Of a stretch of 64,000 bases of DNA, positions 54,001-64,000 are shown piece by piece. Made by a program: the position numbers and the translations under genes. Origin of the DNA: Rhodococcus qingshengii (GTDB taxonomy: Bacteria; Actinomycetota; Actinomycetes; Mycobacteriales; Mycobacteriaceae); assembly GCF_021025955.1 (NCBI RefSeq), contig NZ_JAJNCL010000002.1:547626-611625 (forward strand), given 5' to 3'. Position 1 is the first letter of the stretch. Every line of letters begins with the position of its first letter. Below the pieces are notes generated by a model. The model did not search any database and was not told the DNA's origin. It saw only the letters and a list, made by a program, of their open reading frames with translations.

Positions 54001-54038
54001 TGCGCCTTCTTGGTAGTGGGCGCTACCAAAAAGGCGCA
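54001..54038. promoter_or_regulatory. Long palindrome upstream of spermidine-synthase-like gene
   Basis: TGCGCCTT (54001-54008) with AAGGCGCA (54031-54038), and inside TTGGTAG (54010-54016) with CTACCAA (54023-54029), one mismatch and a 6-base centre. It lies between the divergent dehydrogenase and the gene at 54056. Probably an operator rather than a terminator, as no U-run or gene end precedes it. Confidence 0.55.
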
Positions 54039-54055
54039 CGGCTAACATAGACACA

Positions 54056-54907
54056 GTGGCCAAGGGAACTCGCAAGACCAGAACTCGCAGCAGCACTCCC
54101 GAGCGAGGCGAATCCGGTCCCGTCGCCGGCACTTTCCCCATCGATACCGGGACGTGCGAACTTGTCCGCGACCAGTACTCCGACGACAGTTGGATCATCC
54201 AGATCAACGGAGTGCCCAGTTCCCACGTGAACGTCGCAGATCCCACGGTGCTCGATTTCGAATACATGCGGTGGATCGCGCATCTGGTCGATTCCGAACG
54301 TGACAAGGCCGAGCGTCTGCGGGTCCTGCATCTCGGCGGCGGTGCCTGCTCCATGGCCAGATACTTCGCCGCGACTTACCCCGACGCACGTCAGGTGGTG
54401 GTCGAAATCGACGGAGCTCTGGCAGAACTCGTGCGCGATTGGTTCGACCTTCCGCGCGCACCACTTCTGCGCATTCGTGTCGGCGAGGCCCGCGCCGTCA
54501 CGGAAACTCTCACCGAGTCCACCCGGGACATCGTGATTCGAGATGTCTTCGCCGGCAGCACAACTCCGGCACCGTTGACGACGGCACAATTCACCACCCA
54601 CGTACGAGGCGTACTTGCCCCGGGCGGTATCTACATCGTCAACTGCGGCGACACCCCGGATCTGCAGGGCGCTCGGAGCGAGGCCGCGACCATCGGCGCA
54701 CAGTTCGAACACATGGCGATCATTGCTGATCCCGCAATGCTCAAGGGTCGCCGCTACGGCAACATGATCATCGCGGGCAGCGACGTACCGATCGGCGGGC
54801 AACCCGCGCTCGCGCGCGAGCTACTCGGCGGCGGCGTTCCCGCCCATGTGTGGCAGGACACCGAAGTCCGCAAGTTCGCCGCGAACGCGGCGATTCGGCA
54901 GGACTGA
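54056..54907 (+). CDS. Spermidine-synthase-like methyltransferase-fold protein
   Basis: 283 residues from GTG 54056. The Rossmann core has RLRVLHLGGGACSMARYFAA, VVVEIDGALAELVRDWFDLP and IVIRDVFAGSTTPAPLTTAQ. Resembles SpeE-like proteins widely found in actinobacteria; the polyamine-binding residues could not be confirmed. Confidence 0.75.
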   Translation: MAKGTRKTRTRSSTPERGESGPVAGTFPIDTGTCELVRDQYSDDSWIIQINGVPSSHVNVADPTVLDFEYMRWIAHLVDSERDKAERLRVLHLGGGACSMARYFAATYPDARQVVVEIDGALAELVRDWFDLPRAPLLRIRVGEARAVTETLTESTRDIVIRDVFAGSTTPAPLTTAQFTTHVRGVLAPGGIYIVNCGDTPDLQGARSEAATIGAQFEHMAIIADPAMLKGRRYGNMIIAGSDVPIGGQPALARELLGGGVPAHVWQDTEVRKFAANAAIRQD

Positions 54908-54916
54908 GCGAAAGAC

Positions 54917-57900
54917 CTACTCGCCGCCGAAGACCCTCTCCACCACAGCTTTTGCCCGTCGAGTGATGCGCAGGTAGTTGTCGAGGAACTCCCCTGCGTC
55001 GTCGCCGTATCCGGCGACCTGCGCCACGGCCGCGAGGACGCGTCCGGGGCCGGGAAGCTGATCGGTTGGCTTACCGCGGACCAGAACGAGGCAGTTGCGT
55101 GCCTTCGTTGCCGTGATCCAGGCGTCACGTAGCAGTTCGACGTCACCTTCGCTGAGCAGTTCCGCGGCGCCGATGGCGTCGAGAGTCTCCAGCGTCGACG
55201 TGTTGTGCAGCGACTCGATCCTGTCGGCGTGGCGCAGCTGCAGCAATTGCACAGTCCACTCGATGTCGGCCAGACCGCCGCGACCCAGTTTGGTGTGCGT
55301 TGCCGGATCGGCTCCACGAGGAAGCCTTTCGGAATCGACGCGCGCCTTGATGCGTCGGATCTCGCGCACCGCCGCGTCACTGACGCCGCCTTCGGGGTAG
55401 CGGGTCTTGTCGATCATGTGCAGGAACCGCAGTCCCAATTCAGGATCACCGGCCACCGGGTGCGCACGAAGGAGTGCTTGAATCTCCCACGCCTGAGCCC
55501 ACTTCGCGTAGTACGCGTCGTAAGACTCGAGGGTGCGGACCATCGGTCCGTTGCGGCCTTCCGGGCGCAGTCCGGTGTCGACCTCGAGCGGTGGATCCGT
55601 ACTCGGTGCCCCGAGCAGCTTGCGCACCTTGTCGGCAATGCTGTTGGCCCACTTGACCGCAACGGTCTCGTCGGCGCCCTCACGAGGTTCGCACACGAAC
55701 AGCACGTCCGCATCGGATCCGTAGCCGAGTTCCCCGCCGCCCAATCGGCCCATGCCGATGACGGAGAAACTGGCCGGAGCCTCGGTCCCGAGTTCGGTGA
55801 CGCTGGCCTTGATCACAGCGGAGAGCGACGCGTTGAGCACCGCAGCCCAGACCGACGACAGTGCCTTGCAGACCTCTGGAACATCAAGCATGCCGAGGAT
55901 GTCGGCCGAAGCGATGCGTGCAAGTTCGTGTCGACGCAGCGAGCGGGCCGCGGCAACAGCGCGATTCGGATCACTGTGTCGGCCGGAGGCGGTGAGGATC
56001 CCGCGAGCGACATCCTCGGGCTTGGGCTCGACCAGGCGCGGTCCGCTCGGTGAATCCGCGAACAAACGGATCACGTCGGGAGCCTTGATGAGCAGGTCGG
56101 GCAGGTACGCCGACGAGCCCAGCACGGTCATCAGACGCTCGGCGACCGCAGCCTCGTCACGGAGCAGGCGCAGGAACCACGTCTGATCGACGAGCGCATC
56201 CGAGAGCCTGCGGTAGGCGAGCAGACCGGCGTCGGGATCCGGTGTGTCCGCGAGGGATTCGAGCAGAGTCGGCAGCAGGAGCGCTTGAATACGACCCTTA
56301 CGCGAAGCGCCACTGGTCAGTGCAGTCAAATGTCCGAGTGCATGCTCGGGCGCCGTGTAACCGAGAGCGGCCAACTGCCGCACCGCGGCTTCGGGCCCCA
56401 GGACCAGCGCTTCCTTGTCCATCCGCGCCACCGATTCGAGAAGCGGGCGGTAGAACAATTTGGCGTGCAGGCGGCGAATACGATGCGAATTCCGCTTGAT
56501 CTCGGCGCGCAGGACTCCGAGGGAATCCAGACGACCGTCGGGTCGCATGTGTGCGGCGCGCGCCAACCAGCGCAACGCCTCCTCGTCGTCCGGCGGTGGC
56601 AGAGTGTGCGTGCGCTTGAGCTTCTGCAACTGCAGACGATGCTCGAGCAGACGCAGGAATTCGTACGACGCGGTCAGGTTCGCGGCGTCGTCGCGGCCGA
56701 CGTACCCTCCCGCGGCCAATGCGGTCAGTGCATCGACAGTGCTCTGCACGTGCAACGACCTGTCGGCCCGTCCGTGCACCAATTGCAGAAGCTGGACGGC
56801 GAATTCGACGTCGCGCAGGCTTCCGCGGCCGAGTTTGAGTTCACGCTCACGTAGTTCGGGGGGAACCATTTCCTCGACGCGTCGACGCATGGCTTGAACT
56901 TCGGGTACGAAATCCTCGCGCTCGGAGGCGATCCACACCATCGGGCTCATCGCCTCGGAGTACTGGCGACCCAGCTCCATGTCGCCCGTCATCGGACGAG
57001 CCTTGAGCAGCGCCTGGAACTCCCAAGTCTTGGCCCAACGCTTGTAGTACGTGATGTGGGATTCGAGCGAGCGAACCAGTTCTCCGCGCTTACCTTCGGG
57101 ACGCAGCGCAGCATCGACCTCGAAGAATGCGGAGGTTCCGATACGCATCATCTCACCGGCAACGCGGCTTGCCGTCGCGTCGGCCGGTTCGGCGACGAAT
57201 ACGACGTCGACGTCGGAGACGTAGTTCAGCTCGCGCGCACCACATTTGCCCATGGCGATCACTGCGAGCCGGATCGGACAACGGCCCTCAGGGCACACCG
57301 TTGCGATGGCTACCGCGAGTGCAGCGGTCAGTGCAGCGTCAGCCAGGTCGGAAAGCTGATGCCCCACAGTCTGATACGGCACCACCGGTTCGTTCTCGAC
57401 GGTCGCCGCGAGATCAGCCGCGGCCAGGAGCATCAGCTGATCCTTGTAGCTCTTACGCAGAGCAACAACAGCTTCCGGTCCGGTCACGGTGGCGCGGTAG
57501 GTCAGTGAGCCTTCGGTGGCACCCTCGTCGAGGGTTGCACCCACGGCCTCGAGCAAGGCCGCAGTCGCCTCGTCCTTGGTCGGCAGAGCGGTGCCGTCGA
57601 GCAGTTTCCAGCCGATCGGATCCGCGGCCAGGTGATCGCCGAATGCCGACGACGCACCCACCAGCGCGAACAATCGGCCGCGCAGGCTCTTGTCCTTGCG
57701 CAATGCCTGATCGAGTTCACGCCACCCGTCGCCGAGCCCGTCCTTGATCCGCACAAGGGTGCGCAGAGCTAGATCGGCGTTCGCGGCACGCGAAAGCGAC
57801 CACAAGAGTTCGATACTCTCGGCGTCGACCCAGCCGAGCTGACGCAACTCGTCGGCGGCGGTGGGCTCGACCAGCCCGAGACGACCCGGTCCTGGAACTG

Positions 57901-57931
57901 CTGATCTCGCAGCGGGGGGTTTCACCGTCAC
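54917..57931 (-). CDS. glnE: Glutamine synthetase adenylyltransferase/deadenylylase
   Basis: 1004 residues from GTG 57931, which overlaps the stop of glnA2 (GTGA). Two nucleotidyltransferase domains: [20 protein letters not shown] (N-terminal) and [20 protein letters not shown] (C-terminal), each with the GS/DxD signature, followed by helical GlnD-like regions ([40 protein letters not shown]). Controls glutamine synthetase activity. Together with glnA2 this is the glnE-glnA2 gene pair of actinobacteria. Confidence 0.93.
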   Translation of the reverse strand: MTVKPPAARSAVPGPGRLGLVEPTAADELRQLGWVDAESIELLWSLSRAANADLALRTLVRIKDGLGDGWRELDQALRKDKSLRGRLFALVGASSAFGDHLAADPIGWKLLDGTALPTKDEATAALLEAVGATLDEGATEGSLTYRATVTGPEAVVALRKSYKDQLMLLAAADLAATVENEPVVPYQTVGHQLSDLADAALTAALAVAIATVCPEGRCPIRLAVIAMGKCGARELNYVSDVDVVFVAEPADATASRVAGEMMRIGTSAFFEVDAALRPEGKRGELVRSLESHITYYKRWAKTWEFQALLKARPMTGDMELGRQYSEAMSPMVWIASEREDFVPEVQAMRRRVEEMVPPELRERELKLGRGSLRDVEFAVQLLQLVHGRADRSLHVQSTVDALTALAAGGYVGRDDAANLTASYEFLRLLEHRLQLQKLKRTHTLPPPDDEEALRWLARAAHMRPDGRLDSLGVLRAEIKRNSHRIRRLHAKLFYRPLLESVARMDKEALVLGPEAAVRQLAALGYTAPEHALGHLTALTSGASRKGRIQALLLPTLLESLADTPDPDAGLLAYRRLSDALVDQTWFLRLLRDEAAVAERLMTVLGSSAYLPDLLIKAPDVIRLFADSPSGPRLVEPKPEDVARGILTASGRHSDPNRAVAAARSLRRHELARIASADILGMLDVPEVCKALSSVWAAVLNASLSAVIKASVTELGTEAPASFSVIGMGRLGGGELGYGSDADVLFVCEPREGADETVAVKWANSIADKVRKLLGAPSTDPPLEVDTGLRPEGRNGPMVRTLESYDAYYAKWAQAWEIQALLRAHPVAGDPELGLRFLHMIDKTRYPEGGVSDAAVREIRRIKARVDSERLPRGADPATHTKLGRGGLADIEWTVQLLQLRHADRIESLHNTSTLETLDAIGAAELLSEGDVELLRDAWITATKARNCLVLVRGKPTDQLPGPGRVLAAVAQVAGYGDDAGEFLDNYLRITRRAKAVVERVFGGE

Positions 57932-59268
57932 AGACCGAGGTAGGTCTTGAGCTCGAACGGCGTCACGTGGCTGCGGTATTCCTCCCACTCACGACGCTTG
58001 TTGCGCAGGAAGAAATCGAAGACGTGCTCGCCGAGTGCTTCGGCCACCAGTTCCGACTTCTCCATCTCGCGCAGAGCGCTGTCCAAGTTGCTCGGCAGTT
58101 CCTTGTAACCCATGGCGCGACGCTCGGCGGAGGTCAACGACCACACGTCGTCTTCTGCCTCGGGTGGCAAGGTATAGCCCTTCTCGATGCCACGCAGACC
58201 GGCAGCAAGTAGGACCGCGAAGGTCAGGTACGGGTTGCAGGCCGAGTCTGGGCTGCGGATCTCGACGCGGCGCGATGACGCCTTGTTGGGCGTGTACATC
58301 GGGACGCGGATGAGAGCCGATCGGTTGGACGGGCCCCACGACGCGGCGGTGGGAGCCTCTCCCCCGTGAACGAGCCGCTTGTACGAGTTGACCCACTGGT
58401 TCGTGACCGCACTGATCTCGTTGGCGTGCTCGAGGATGCCGGCGATGAATGCCTTGCCGGTCTCGGAGAGCTGCATCGGATCGTCAGGATTGTGGAAGGC
58501 GTTGGTATCGCCTTCGAACAGGCTCATGTGGGTGTGCATCGCGGAGCCGGCCTGATCGCTGAACGGCTTGGGCATGAAGCTCGCCCGAACGCCTTCACCG
58601 ATCGCGACCTCCTTCACGACGTACCGGAACGTCATGACGTTGTCGGCCATCGAGAGTGCGTCGGCGTAGCGCAGATCGATCTCCTGCTGACCCGGCGCGG
58701 CCTCGTGGTGGCTGAACTCGACCGAGATGCCCATCGACTCGAGTGCGTCGATGGCATGGCGGCGGAAGTTCGGAGCCGAATCGTGGACGGCCTGGTCGAA
58801 GTATCCACCCGAGTCGGCCGGGATCGGCGGAGTGCCGTCGATCGGACCGTTCTCCAGCAGGAAGAACTCGATTTCCGGGTGAACGTAGCAGCTGAAGCCC
58901 AAATCGCTGGCCTTGCTCAACTGGCGACGCAGGACGTGGCGCGGATCTGCCCACGACGGCGAACCGTCGGGCATCGTGATGTCACAGAACATGCGCGCGG
59001 AGTGCTGCGCACCGTCCTTGTGGGCCCACGGCAGGATCTGGAATGTCGAAGCGTCGGGCCGGGCGACGGTGTCGGCTTCGGAGACTCGCGAGAATCCCTC
59101 GATCGCGGAACCGTCGAATCCGATTCCCTCCTCGAAGGCACCTTCGAGTTCGGCGGGGGCGATCGCCACCGATTTGAGGTACCCGAGAACATCGGTGAAC
59201 CACAAGCGGACAAACCGAATGTCGCGCTCTTCCAGGGTACGAAGCACGAATTCTTTTTGGCGATCCAT
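57928..59268 (-). CDS. glnA2: Glutamine synthetase, GlnA2 type
   Basis: 446 residues from ATG 59268 ([20 protein letters not shown]). Motifs: [59 protein letters not shown] and the [20 protein letters not shown] / [19 protein letters not shown] region. The tail [12 protein letters not shown] differs from GlnA1 (ending ...LYYDV). Coupled to glnE downstream. Confidence 0.92.
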   Translation of the reverse strand: MDRQKEFVLRTLEERDIRFVRLWFTDVLGYLKSVAIAPAELEGAFEEGIGFDGSAIEGFSRVSEADTVARPDASTFQILPWAHKDGAQHSARMFCDITMPDGSPSWADPRHVLRRQLSKASDLGFSCYVHPEIEFFLLENGPIDGTPPIPADSGGYFDQAVHDSAPNFRRHAIDALESMGISVEFSHHEAAPGQQEIDLRYADALSMADNVMTFRYVVKEVAIGEGVRASFMPKPFSDQAGSAMHTHMSLFEGDTNAFHNPDDPMQLSETGKAFIAGILEHANEISAVTNQWVNSYKRLVHGGEAPTAASWGPSNRSALIRVPMYTPNKASSRRVEIRSPDSACNPYLTFAVLLAAGLRGIEKGYTLPPEAEDDVWSLTSAERRAMGYKELPSNLDSALREMEKSELVAEALGEHVFDFFLRNKRREWEEYRSHVTPFELKTYLGL

Positions 59269-59375
59269 GCACGCGAGACTAAGCAAGCCACGTTAAATCT
59301 GTGTTACATCAGTGGTCCCGGTCAACAGAGTGATTGGTCACCATCGAATAGGCGCAGCGTACGGCGTCGCGCCGG

Positions 59376-60947
59376 CTAACATGTGAGACCTTCTTCCGGA
59401 GCCTTCAGGTAAACGAAGTAGTCGACAACGGCATCGTCGACGCAGGAGTTTCCGTCCAGAACCACGGTGTGCTGGGTTCCGGTGAACGTGATGAGGGCGG
59501 CGCCCAACTGCTTCGCGAGATCCACTCCGGCCTGATACGGGGTCGCCGGATCCTGCGTCGTGGATACGACGACCAGCTGCGGCAGACCGGCATCGGCGAG
59601 CGCCTGGGGGTCGAGCGCGTGGGGGCTGCCGGTTGACGGAACGGGCCAGAACGCGCACAGGTCGAGTGGCGCTTGACCGGTCCCCCGTCCGTCGTCGAGG
59701 AACGGTGCCGCCTCGCGGTACCGAGTGTCGGATTCGCCGGCCTCGGCGCGGTCGGTGGTTGCCGGATCGTCCACGCAGCGAATGGCGTTGAACGCGTCGT
59801 TGATGTTGGAGTAGCTGCCGTCGTCTTCACGGCCTTCGTACACGTCGGCGAGATTGAGCAGCGAGTCACCGCGGCCGTCGGCCAGACTCGACAGGCCCCC
59901 GCGCAACGGAGTCCACAACTGCGGCGAATACAGAGCCTGTTGGACGCCGGTGATCGCGTCGGAATAACTGAGTCCCCGCGGGTCGGTGGTCTCCGCCGGC
60001 TTCTCGATCAGCGGATCGACGAGTGCCTGGAAGCGTGCCTGCGCCTGCGCCGGATCGTCACCCAACGGGCAGTCCGTTCGCGAGACACAGTCGGCGACAA
60101 AGGCGTCGAAAGCGCCCTGGAAACCCTGCCCCTGCAAGATCACCTTTTCGACCGGATCCTGCTCGGGGTCGAGGGCTCCGTCGAGGACCATCGCTCGAAC
60201 ATTCTGCGGAAATGTTTCCGCGTAGGCGGATCCGAGTCGGGTGCCGAAGGAAAACCCAAGGTAATTCATCTTCGGATCGCCGAGAACGCCCCGAATGACG
60301 TCCATGTCCCGCACTACCTCGTAGGTACCGACGTGGGCGAGGAACTCCGTACCCGTCCGCTCAGCGCACTTGGCGGCGTAGTCCTTGCTGTCCGCCTCGG
60401 CGAGAGCGATGCCCTCCGGCGTCATGTCGACGTTGACCTCTGCGCGCTCCGCATCGATCTCCTCCGGCGTCAGACACCGCACCTGCGGGGTCGACGCACC
60501 GATTCCCCGCGGATCGAAGCCGATCATGTCGAAGCGTTCCTGCAATTCGGTGCCCGAACCCGACGTCGCCATCGACAGCCCGGACCCGCCCGGCCCGCCC
60601 GGGTTCAGCAGCAGCGAACCGATGCGGTCACCGGTGGCCTTCGAACGCGAGATCACCACCTTCGCGGTGTCGCCGTTCGGATTCGCGTAGTCGACGGGAA
60701 CGCTCACCTCGGCGCAGTCGACTCCCCGCCCCAGCGGCGCAGTTCCTTCTTCGACAAATCGGCCGCACGAACCCCAGTCGAGCGTCTGATCGTAGAACTT
60801 CTCCAGGCCGGACGGAACCGCGGACGCGGCAGAACCAGCAGGTTCCACTGATTCGGGAGCGCCTTCCGAACTGGTGCAACCGACAACCAACACGAGCACT
60901 GCTGCGCTTCCGACGAGGGCACCGGAGAGGCGAACGAACTTCGACAT
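59376..60947 (-). CDS. CaeA-like secreted lipoprotein hydrolase
   Basis: 523 residues from ATG 60947 (MSKFVRLSGALVGSAAVLVL). Lipobox LVVGC. SLLLNPGGPGGSGLSM, IGFDPRGIGAST, the nucleophile region GFSFGTRLGSAYAE (Ser) and a C-terminal TAP-like part with VVVSTTQDPATPYQ and GTQHTVVLDGNSCVD (Cys-paired, His). Same position relative to glnA2 and panB as mycobacterial Rv2224c (CaeA). Confidence 0.87.
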   Translation of the reverse strand: MSKFVRLSGALVGSAAVLVLVVGCTSSEGAPESVEPAGSAASAVPSGLEKFYDQTLDWGSCGRFVEEGTAPLGRGVDCAEVSVPVDYANPNGDTAKVVISRSKATGDRIGSLLLNPGGPGGSGLSMATSGSGTELQERFDMIGFDPRGIGASTPQVRCLTPEEIDAERAEVNVDMTPEGIALAEADSKDYAAKCAERTGTEFLAHVGTYEVVRDMDVIRGVLGDPKMNYLGFSFGTRLGSAYAETFPQNVRAMVLDGALDPEQDPVEKVILQGQGFQGAFDAFVADCVSRTDCPLGDDPAQAQARFQALVDPLIEKPAETTDPRGLSYSDAITGVQQALYSPQLWTPLRGGLSSLADGRGDSLLNLADVYEGREDDGSYSNINDAFNAIRCVDDPATTDRAEAGESDTRYREAAPFLDDGRGTGQAPLDLCAFWPVPSTGSPHALDPQALADAGLPQLVVVSTTQDPATPYQAGVDLAKQLGAALITFTGTQHTVVLDGNSCVDDAVVDYFVYLKAPEEGLTC

Positions 60948-61154
60948 GCCATCGATGGTGCCAGGAAACCTCGGTAGCCAGCGGTTCGCCTCGGTTCGGC
61001 ACCTAACTGGTACCCGCGCGGTGATGTGACCCATTGCACCCCGTCAACTATTCGTGTCGGCGATGTCCGGTGGCAGACTGAACACGTCATCACCCACACC
61101 CGGGGACCCGAAGGCGATCAACGCTCAGGGCCTCGAGGCCAGAAAGGGACAACG

Positions 61155-62006
61155 ATGTCCGAAACACCTCTCTATGGTTCTGTACCCACTGCAAGTTCTA
61201 CCGACGCACCGAAGCGGAAGACGCGCATTCACCACCTCGCCGAGATGAAGCAGAACGGCGAACGCTGGTCGATGCTCACCGCCTACGACTACTCGACGGC
61301 ACGCATTTTCGAGGACGCAGGCATCCCGGTGCTGCTCGTCGGCGACTCTGCCGCCAACGTCGTCTACGGCTACGACACCACCGTGCCGATCACCGTCGAC
61401 GAACTGCTCCCGCTCGTGCGTGGCGTGGTTCGCGGTGCCCCGCACGCACTCGTCGTCGCCGACCTCCCATTCGGCACCTACGAGGGTTCCGCCGAGCAGG
61501 CCCTTGCGACTGCGACACGGTTCATGAAGGAAGGCCTCGCGCACGCCGTCAAACTCGAGGGCGGCGAGCGGATGAGCAAGCAGATCGCGGCTATCACCTC
61601 AGCCGGCATCCCCGTCATGGCTCACGTCGGATTCACCCCGCAGAGTGTGAACTCGCTCGGCGGTTTCCGCGTCCAGGGTCGCGGCGACGCGGCCGAGCAG
61701 CTTGTGGCGGACGCCATTGCAGTTCAGGAAGCCGGGGCTTTCTCCGTCGTCATGGAAATGGTCCCGGCCGAGATCGCGGGCCAGGTCAGCCGCAAACTCA
61801 CCATCCCCACCGTCGGCATCGGGGCCGGTTCCGAATGCGACGCTCAGGTACTCGTCTGGCAGGACATGGCGGGTTACACGAGCGGTAAGACGGCCAAGTT
61901 CGTCAAGCGTTTCGGTAACGTCGGTGACGAACTGCGTTCCGCAGCCGCAGCCTATGCATCAGAAGTTCGCACTGGCGCTTTCCCGGCCGCAGAACACAGT
62001 TTCTGA
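61155..62006 (+). CDS. panB: 3-methyl-2-oxobutanoate hydroxymethyltransferase
   Basis: 283 residues from ATG 61155 ([20 protein letters not shown]). [80 protein letters not shown] and [20 protein letters not shown] match PanB. First committed step of pantothenate synthesis. Confidence 0.94.
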   Translation: MSETPLYGSVPTASSTDAPKRKTRIHHLAEMKQNGERWSMLTAYDYSTARIFEDAGIPVLLVGDSAANVVYGYDTTVPITVDELLPLVRGVVRGAPHALVVADLPFGTYEGSAEQALATATRFMKEGLAHAVKLEGGERMSKQIAAITSAGIPVMAHVGFTPQSVNSLGGFRVQGRGDAAEQLVADAIAVQEAGAFSVVMEMVPAEIAGQVSRKLTIPTVGIGAGSECDAQVLVWQDMAGYTSGKTAKFVKRFGNVGDELRSAAAAYASEVRTGAFPAAEHSF

Positions 62007-62058
62007 TCCGAGACCGGCGAACGCCGCCTGTCTCTCAACCAGCCAGGGGTGCGTTTCA

Positions 62059-62499
62059 ATGATCGGTAACCGTCGAAGTTCCACTGCCGCAGCTGTAGTC
62101 GGCGCGGCAGCTCTCGTCACGGTGCTGAGCGGATGCGCGGGAGGGTCCACCAACTCTCCCGCGCCCAGCAGCACTACGCCCGCGAGTTCCACCACGACGG
62201 CGCCGGCAACAACGTCCGCGTCCGGCACGACCTTCACCGACGCGCAGGTCCAGCAGTTGTGCTCGGATATGGAAGGGCAGCTGCAGAACTGGCGTACTGT
62301 CACCCCGACGCTCGGCAAGGGCGGACTGAACACGATCGTCATCACGTGGGCGACGCAGAACGGCATCAACCTGCTCGATCTCGCCCAGAACCGCGAAAGT
62401 ATCGACGCGGCAACCTCGGCCGCGTGCCCCGACGTCCGCACCGGTGCAATTTCCGCACTCGAGATCCCCGATCTCGCCTCCGGCCTGGTGGGCTTCTGA
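62059..62499 (+). CDS. Small secreted lipoprotein
   Basis: 146 residues starting MIGNRRSSTAAAVVGAAALV; lipobox VLSGCAGG. Ser/Thr/Pro-rich linker, then a short domain with two Cys (QLCSDMEGQLQNW; SAACPDVRTG) probably disulfide-linked. Stop overlaps the iminopeptidase start. Confidence 0.75.
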   Translation: MIGNRRSSTAAAVVGAAALVTVLSGCAGGSTNSPAPSSTTPASSTTTAPATTSASGTTFTDAQVQQLCSDMEGQLQNWRTVTPTLGKGGLNTIVITWATQNGINLLDLAQNRESIDAATSAACPDVRTGAISALEIPDLASGLVGF

Positions 62500-63482
62500 T
62501 GACCGAAACATCAGCACAGCCGTCTGCTCGTCGGAATCTCTATCCTCCGATCGAGCCGTTTGTGACCGGTTTCCTCGACGTCGGTGACGGCCAGAGCATG
62601 TACTGGGAAGTGAGCGGAAATCCGGACGGCAAGCCGGTGGTGTTCCTGCACGGCGGTCCCGGTGGCAGCGCGCAGCCGGCGGTGCGACAGTTCTTCGATC
62701 CGGCTGCCTACCGCATCGTTCTGCTCGACCAGCGCGGCTGCGGTCGATCCACCCCGAACGTAGCCGACGGCGCAGATCTGTCGGTGAACACGACGGACAA
62801 GCTGCTGGGCGACATCGAAGCCCTGCGTGAACATCTTTCGATCGACAAGTGGATGGTCTTCGGCGGGTCCTGGGGTTCCACACTGTCCATCGCCTACGCC
62901 GAGGCGTTTCCCACGCGCGTCACGGAACTGGTCCTGCGCGGCATCTTCCTCCTGCGTCGTAGCGAGATCGACTGGTACTACAACGGCGGCGCGGGAAACA
63001 TCTTCCCGGAGCGCTGGGACAAATTCCTCGAACCGGTACCCGAGGCGCAGCGCGGTGAAGACCTCGTCGCGGTCTATCACCAACTGCTCCATTCCGAAGA
63101 CCCCGACGTCGCGACCCGCGCAGCCATCGCCTGGTCTGCCTGGGAAGGATCGACAAGCTACCTGTACCCACAGGCCGACAAGATCGAACAGAACTCCGAG
63201 ACCAGGTTCGCCTTGGCCTTCGCCCGCATCGAGAACCACTACTTCGTCAACGGCGGGTTCTTCGACGAGAACCAACTCCTACGCAAAAGCTCCGCACTGC
63301 AGGGCATTCCGGGGACGATCGTCCAGGGCCGCTACGACGTCGTCTGCCCGGCCACCAGCGCCTGGGCGCTGCACAAGGCGTGGCCCGAATCCAAGCTCGT
63401 GATCGTCGACGACGCCGGACACTCCGCCATGGAGCCCGGCATCGTGCATCACCTGGTGGAAGCCACCGATTCTTACCGGTAA
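62499..63482 (+). CDS. pip: Proline iminopeptidase
   Basis: 327 residues from ATG 62499 (overlaps TGA of the lipoprotein gene). YWEVSGNPDGKPVVFLHGGP, LLDQRGCGRSTPN, nucleophile GGSWGSTLSIAYAEAFP (Ser), RYDVVCPATSAWAL (Asp) and DDAGHSA (His): S33 prolyl aminopeptidase. Removes N-terminal proline from peptides. Confidence 0.92.
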   Translation: MTETSAQPSARRNLYPPIEPFVTGFLDVGDGQSMYWEVSGNPDGKPVVFLHGGPGGSAQPAVRQFFDPAAYRIVLLDQRGCGRSTPNVADGADLSVNTTDKLLGDIEALREHLSIDKWMVFGGSWGSTLSIAYAEAFPTRVTELVLRGIFLLRRSEIDWYYNGGAGNIFPERWDKFLEPVPEAQRGEDLVAVYHQLLHSEDPDVATRAAIAWSAWEGSTSYLYPQADKIEQNSETRFALAFARIENHYFVNGGFFDENQLLRKSSALQGIPGTIVQGRYDVVCPATSAWALHKAWPESKLVIVDDAGHSAMEPGIVHHLVEATDSYR

Positions 63483-63486
63483 CTCC

Positions 63487-64000
63487 TTACGCCGGGAATG
63501 TGAATTCCACCGTCCGTTTGACGGTGTCGACGGCGGTGAGCCGCACCTTCGCGCGCTCACCGTCGTCGGGCGTTCCGACGCATTTCGCGATCACCGCGAC
63601 CGACGGGACAAATACTTCCGCCGAGCGCTTTCCGTCCTTGGCGCGCATCACTACCGCGTCGAAAACCTCGCCGACCCGGCCGTCGAGCAAGGTGGACTCG
63701 GTGAGATCGATGCACGCGCGGTCGACCTTGTTCGCCAGTGAGTCGGATCCACTCATGATGTCGGGCAACTCGGGAAGGGCGGTGCGCGCCCATTCCGGTA
63801 CCGGCGTACCAGCTGTGATCGCCAGACACACCTCGGTGCTGAAGCGATCGGACAAGCGCCGCAGCGGAGCCGTCACGTGAGCGTAGGGCGCTCCGATCCC
63901 CGCATGCACCGTCAACTCCGGTAGTTGGCCGTCGAAGGCCGCGTAGTCTGCGCCGCGCAGCAACGACGGCGCAACCGACATCAGTGCCATCGTCGACGGC
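63487..64000 (-). CDS. RNB-domain ribonuclease, C-terminal part (5' end outside window)
   Basis: The frame is open to the window edge. GAPYAHVTAPLRRLSDRFST is the conserved end of the RNB catalytic domain (YAHxTAPLRRxxDR), followed by a beta-rich C-terminal region ending KRTVEFTFPA. Convergent with proline iminopeptidase, 4 bases apart. Confidence 0.8.
   Translation of the reverse strand, partial: PSTMALMSVAPSLLRGADYAAFDGQLPELTVHAGIGAPYAHVTAPLRRLSDRFSTEVCLAITAGTPVPEWARTALPELPDIMSGSDSLANKVDRACIDLTESTLLDGRVGEVFDAVVMRAKDGKRSAEVFVPSVAVIAKCVGTPDDGERAKVRLTAVDTVKRTVEFTFPA

Noticed and set aside
1..64000. CRISPR array
   Set aside because: No regularly spaced short repeats and no cas genes were seen.

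Overview
The window is high-GC actinobacterial DNA. The gene set (MspA-type porin, antigen-85-like mycolyltransferase, F420-dependent oxidoreductase, NDMA-dependent alcohol dehydrogenase, glnA2-glnE-panB order) points to a mycolic-acid actinomycete, most likely Rhodococcus of the R. erythropolis/qingshengii type. Species is inferred, not shown.

It divides near position 36,100. The left part (1 to about 36,100) looks like an integrated accessory element. From left to right it holds: (1) a lanthipeptide cluster on the minus strand (about 1-6,763) with three tandem precursor peptides, a three-domain synthetase with zinc ligands, a prolyl-oligopeptidase-type protease, a small membrane protein and an ABC exporter cut by the window edge; (2) a replication-type module (8,688-14,141) with a primase-polymerase protein, a winged-helix protein and inverted repeats; (3) small regulatory or toxin-antitoxin-like genes (14,263-17,784); (4) a secreted proline-rich toxin candidate with a C-terminal PD-(D/E)XK motif and likely immunity genes (18,140-22,590), then an MspA porin; (5) a defence block with a Gabija-like gajA/gajB pair (26,470-29,897), a NotI-like restriction-modification pair (30,497-32,629) and a protein kinase (32,777-34,162); (6) an excisionase-like gene and a divergent Xre regulator (34,800-35,731).

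At 36,104-36,130 the + strand encodes the C-terminal end typical of glutamine synthetase I (KFELYYDV-stop), followed by a strong terminator. No glnA gene lies in front of it. In mycobacteria glnA1 lies next to glnE and glnA2, and both of those are found further right here. The simplest reading is that the left element integrated into the 3' end of glnA1 and this is the displaced 3' end (attR).

The right part (36,100-64,000) is ordinary chromosome: YdeI-like protein, WYL regulator and divergent epoxide hydrolase, an IS21 istB relic, a Pit phosphate transporter operon with two DUF3349 genes, a mycolyltransferase, a VOC/AraC pair, a rhodanese-ThiM-LLM monooxygenase operon divergent from a GntR regulator with a near-perfect palindrome between them, a bicupin, a haloperoxidase-like hydrolase, alcohol dehydrogenase, spermidine-synthase-like protein, glnE, glnA2, a CaeA-like lipoprotein hydrolase, panB, a small lipoprotein, proline iminopeptidase, and the end of an RNB-domain ribonuclease.

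The most notable content is the lanthipeptide locus, including one 52-residue precursor that is easily missed, and the glnA1-associated integration junction.
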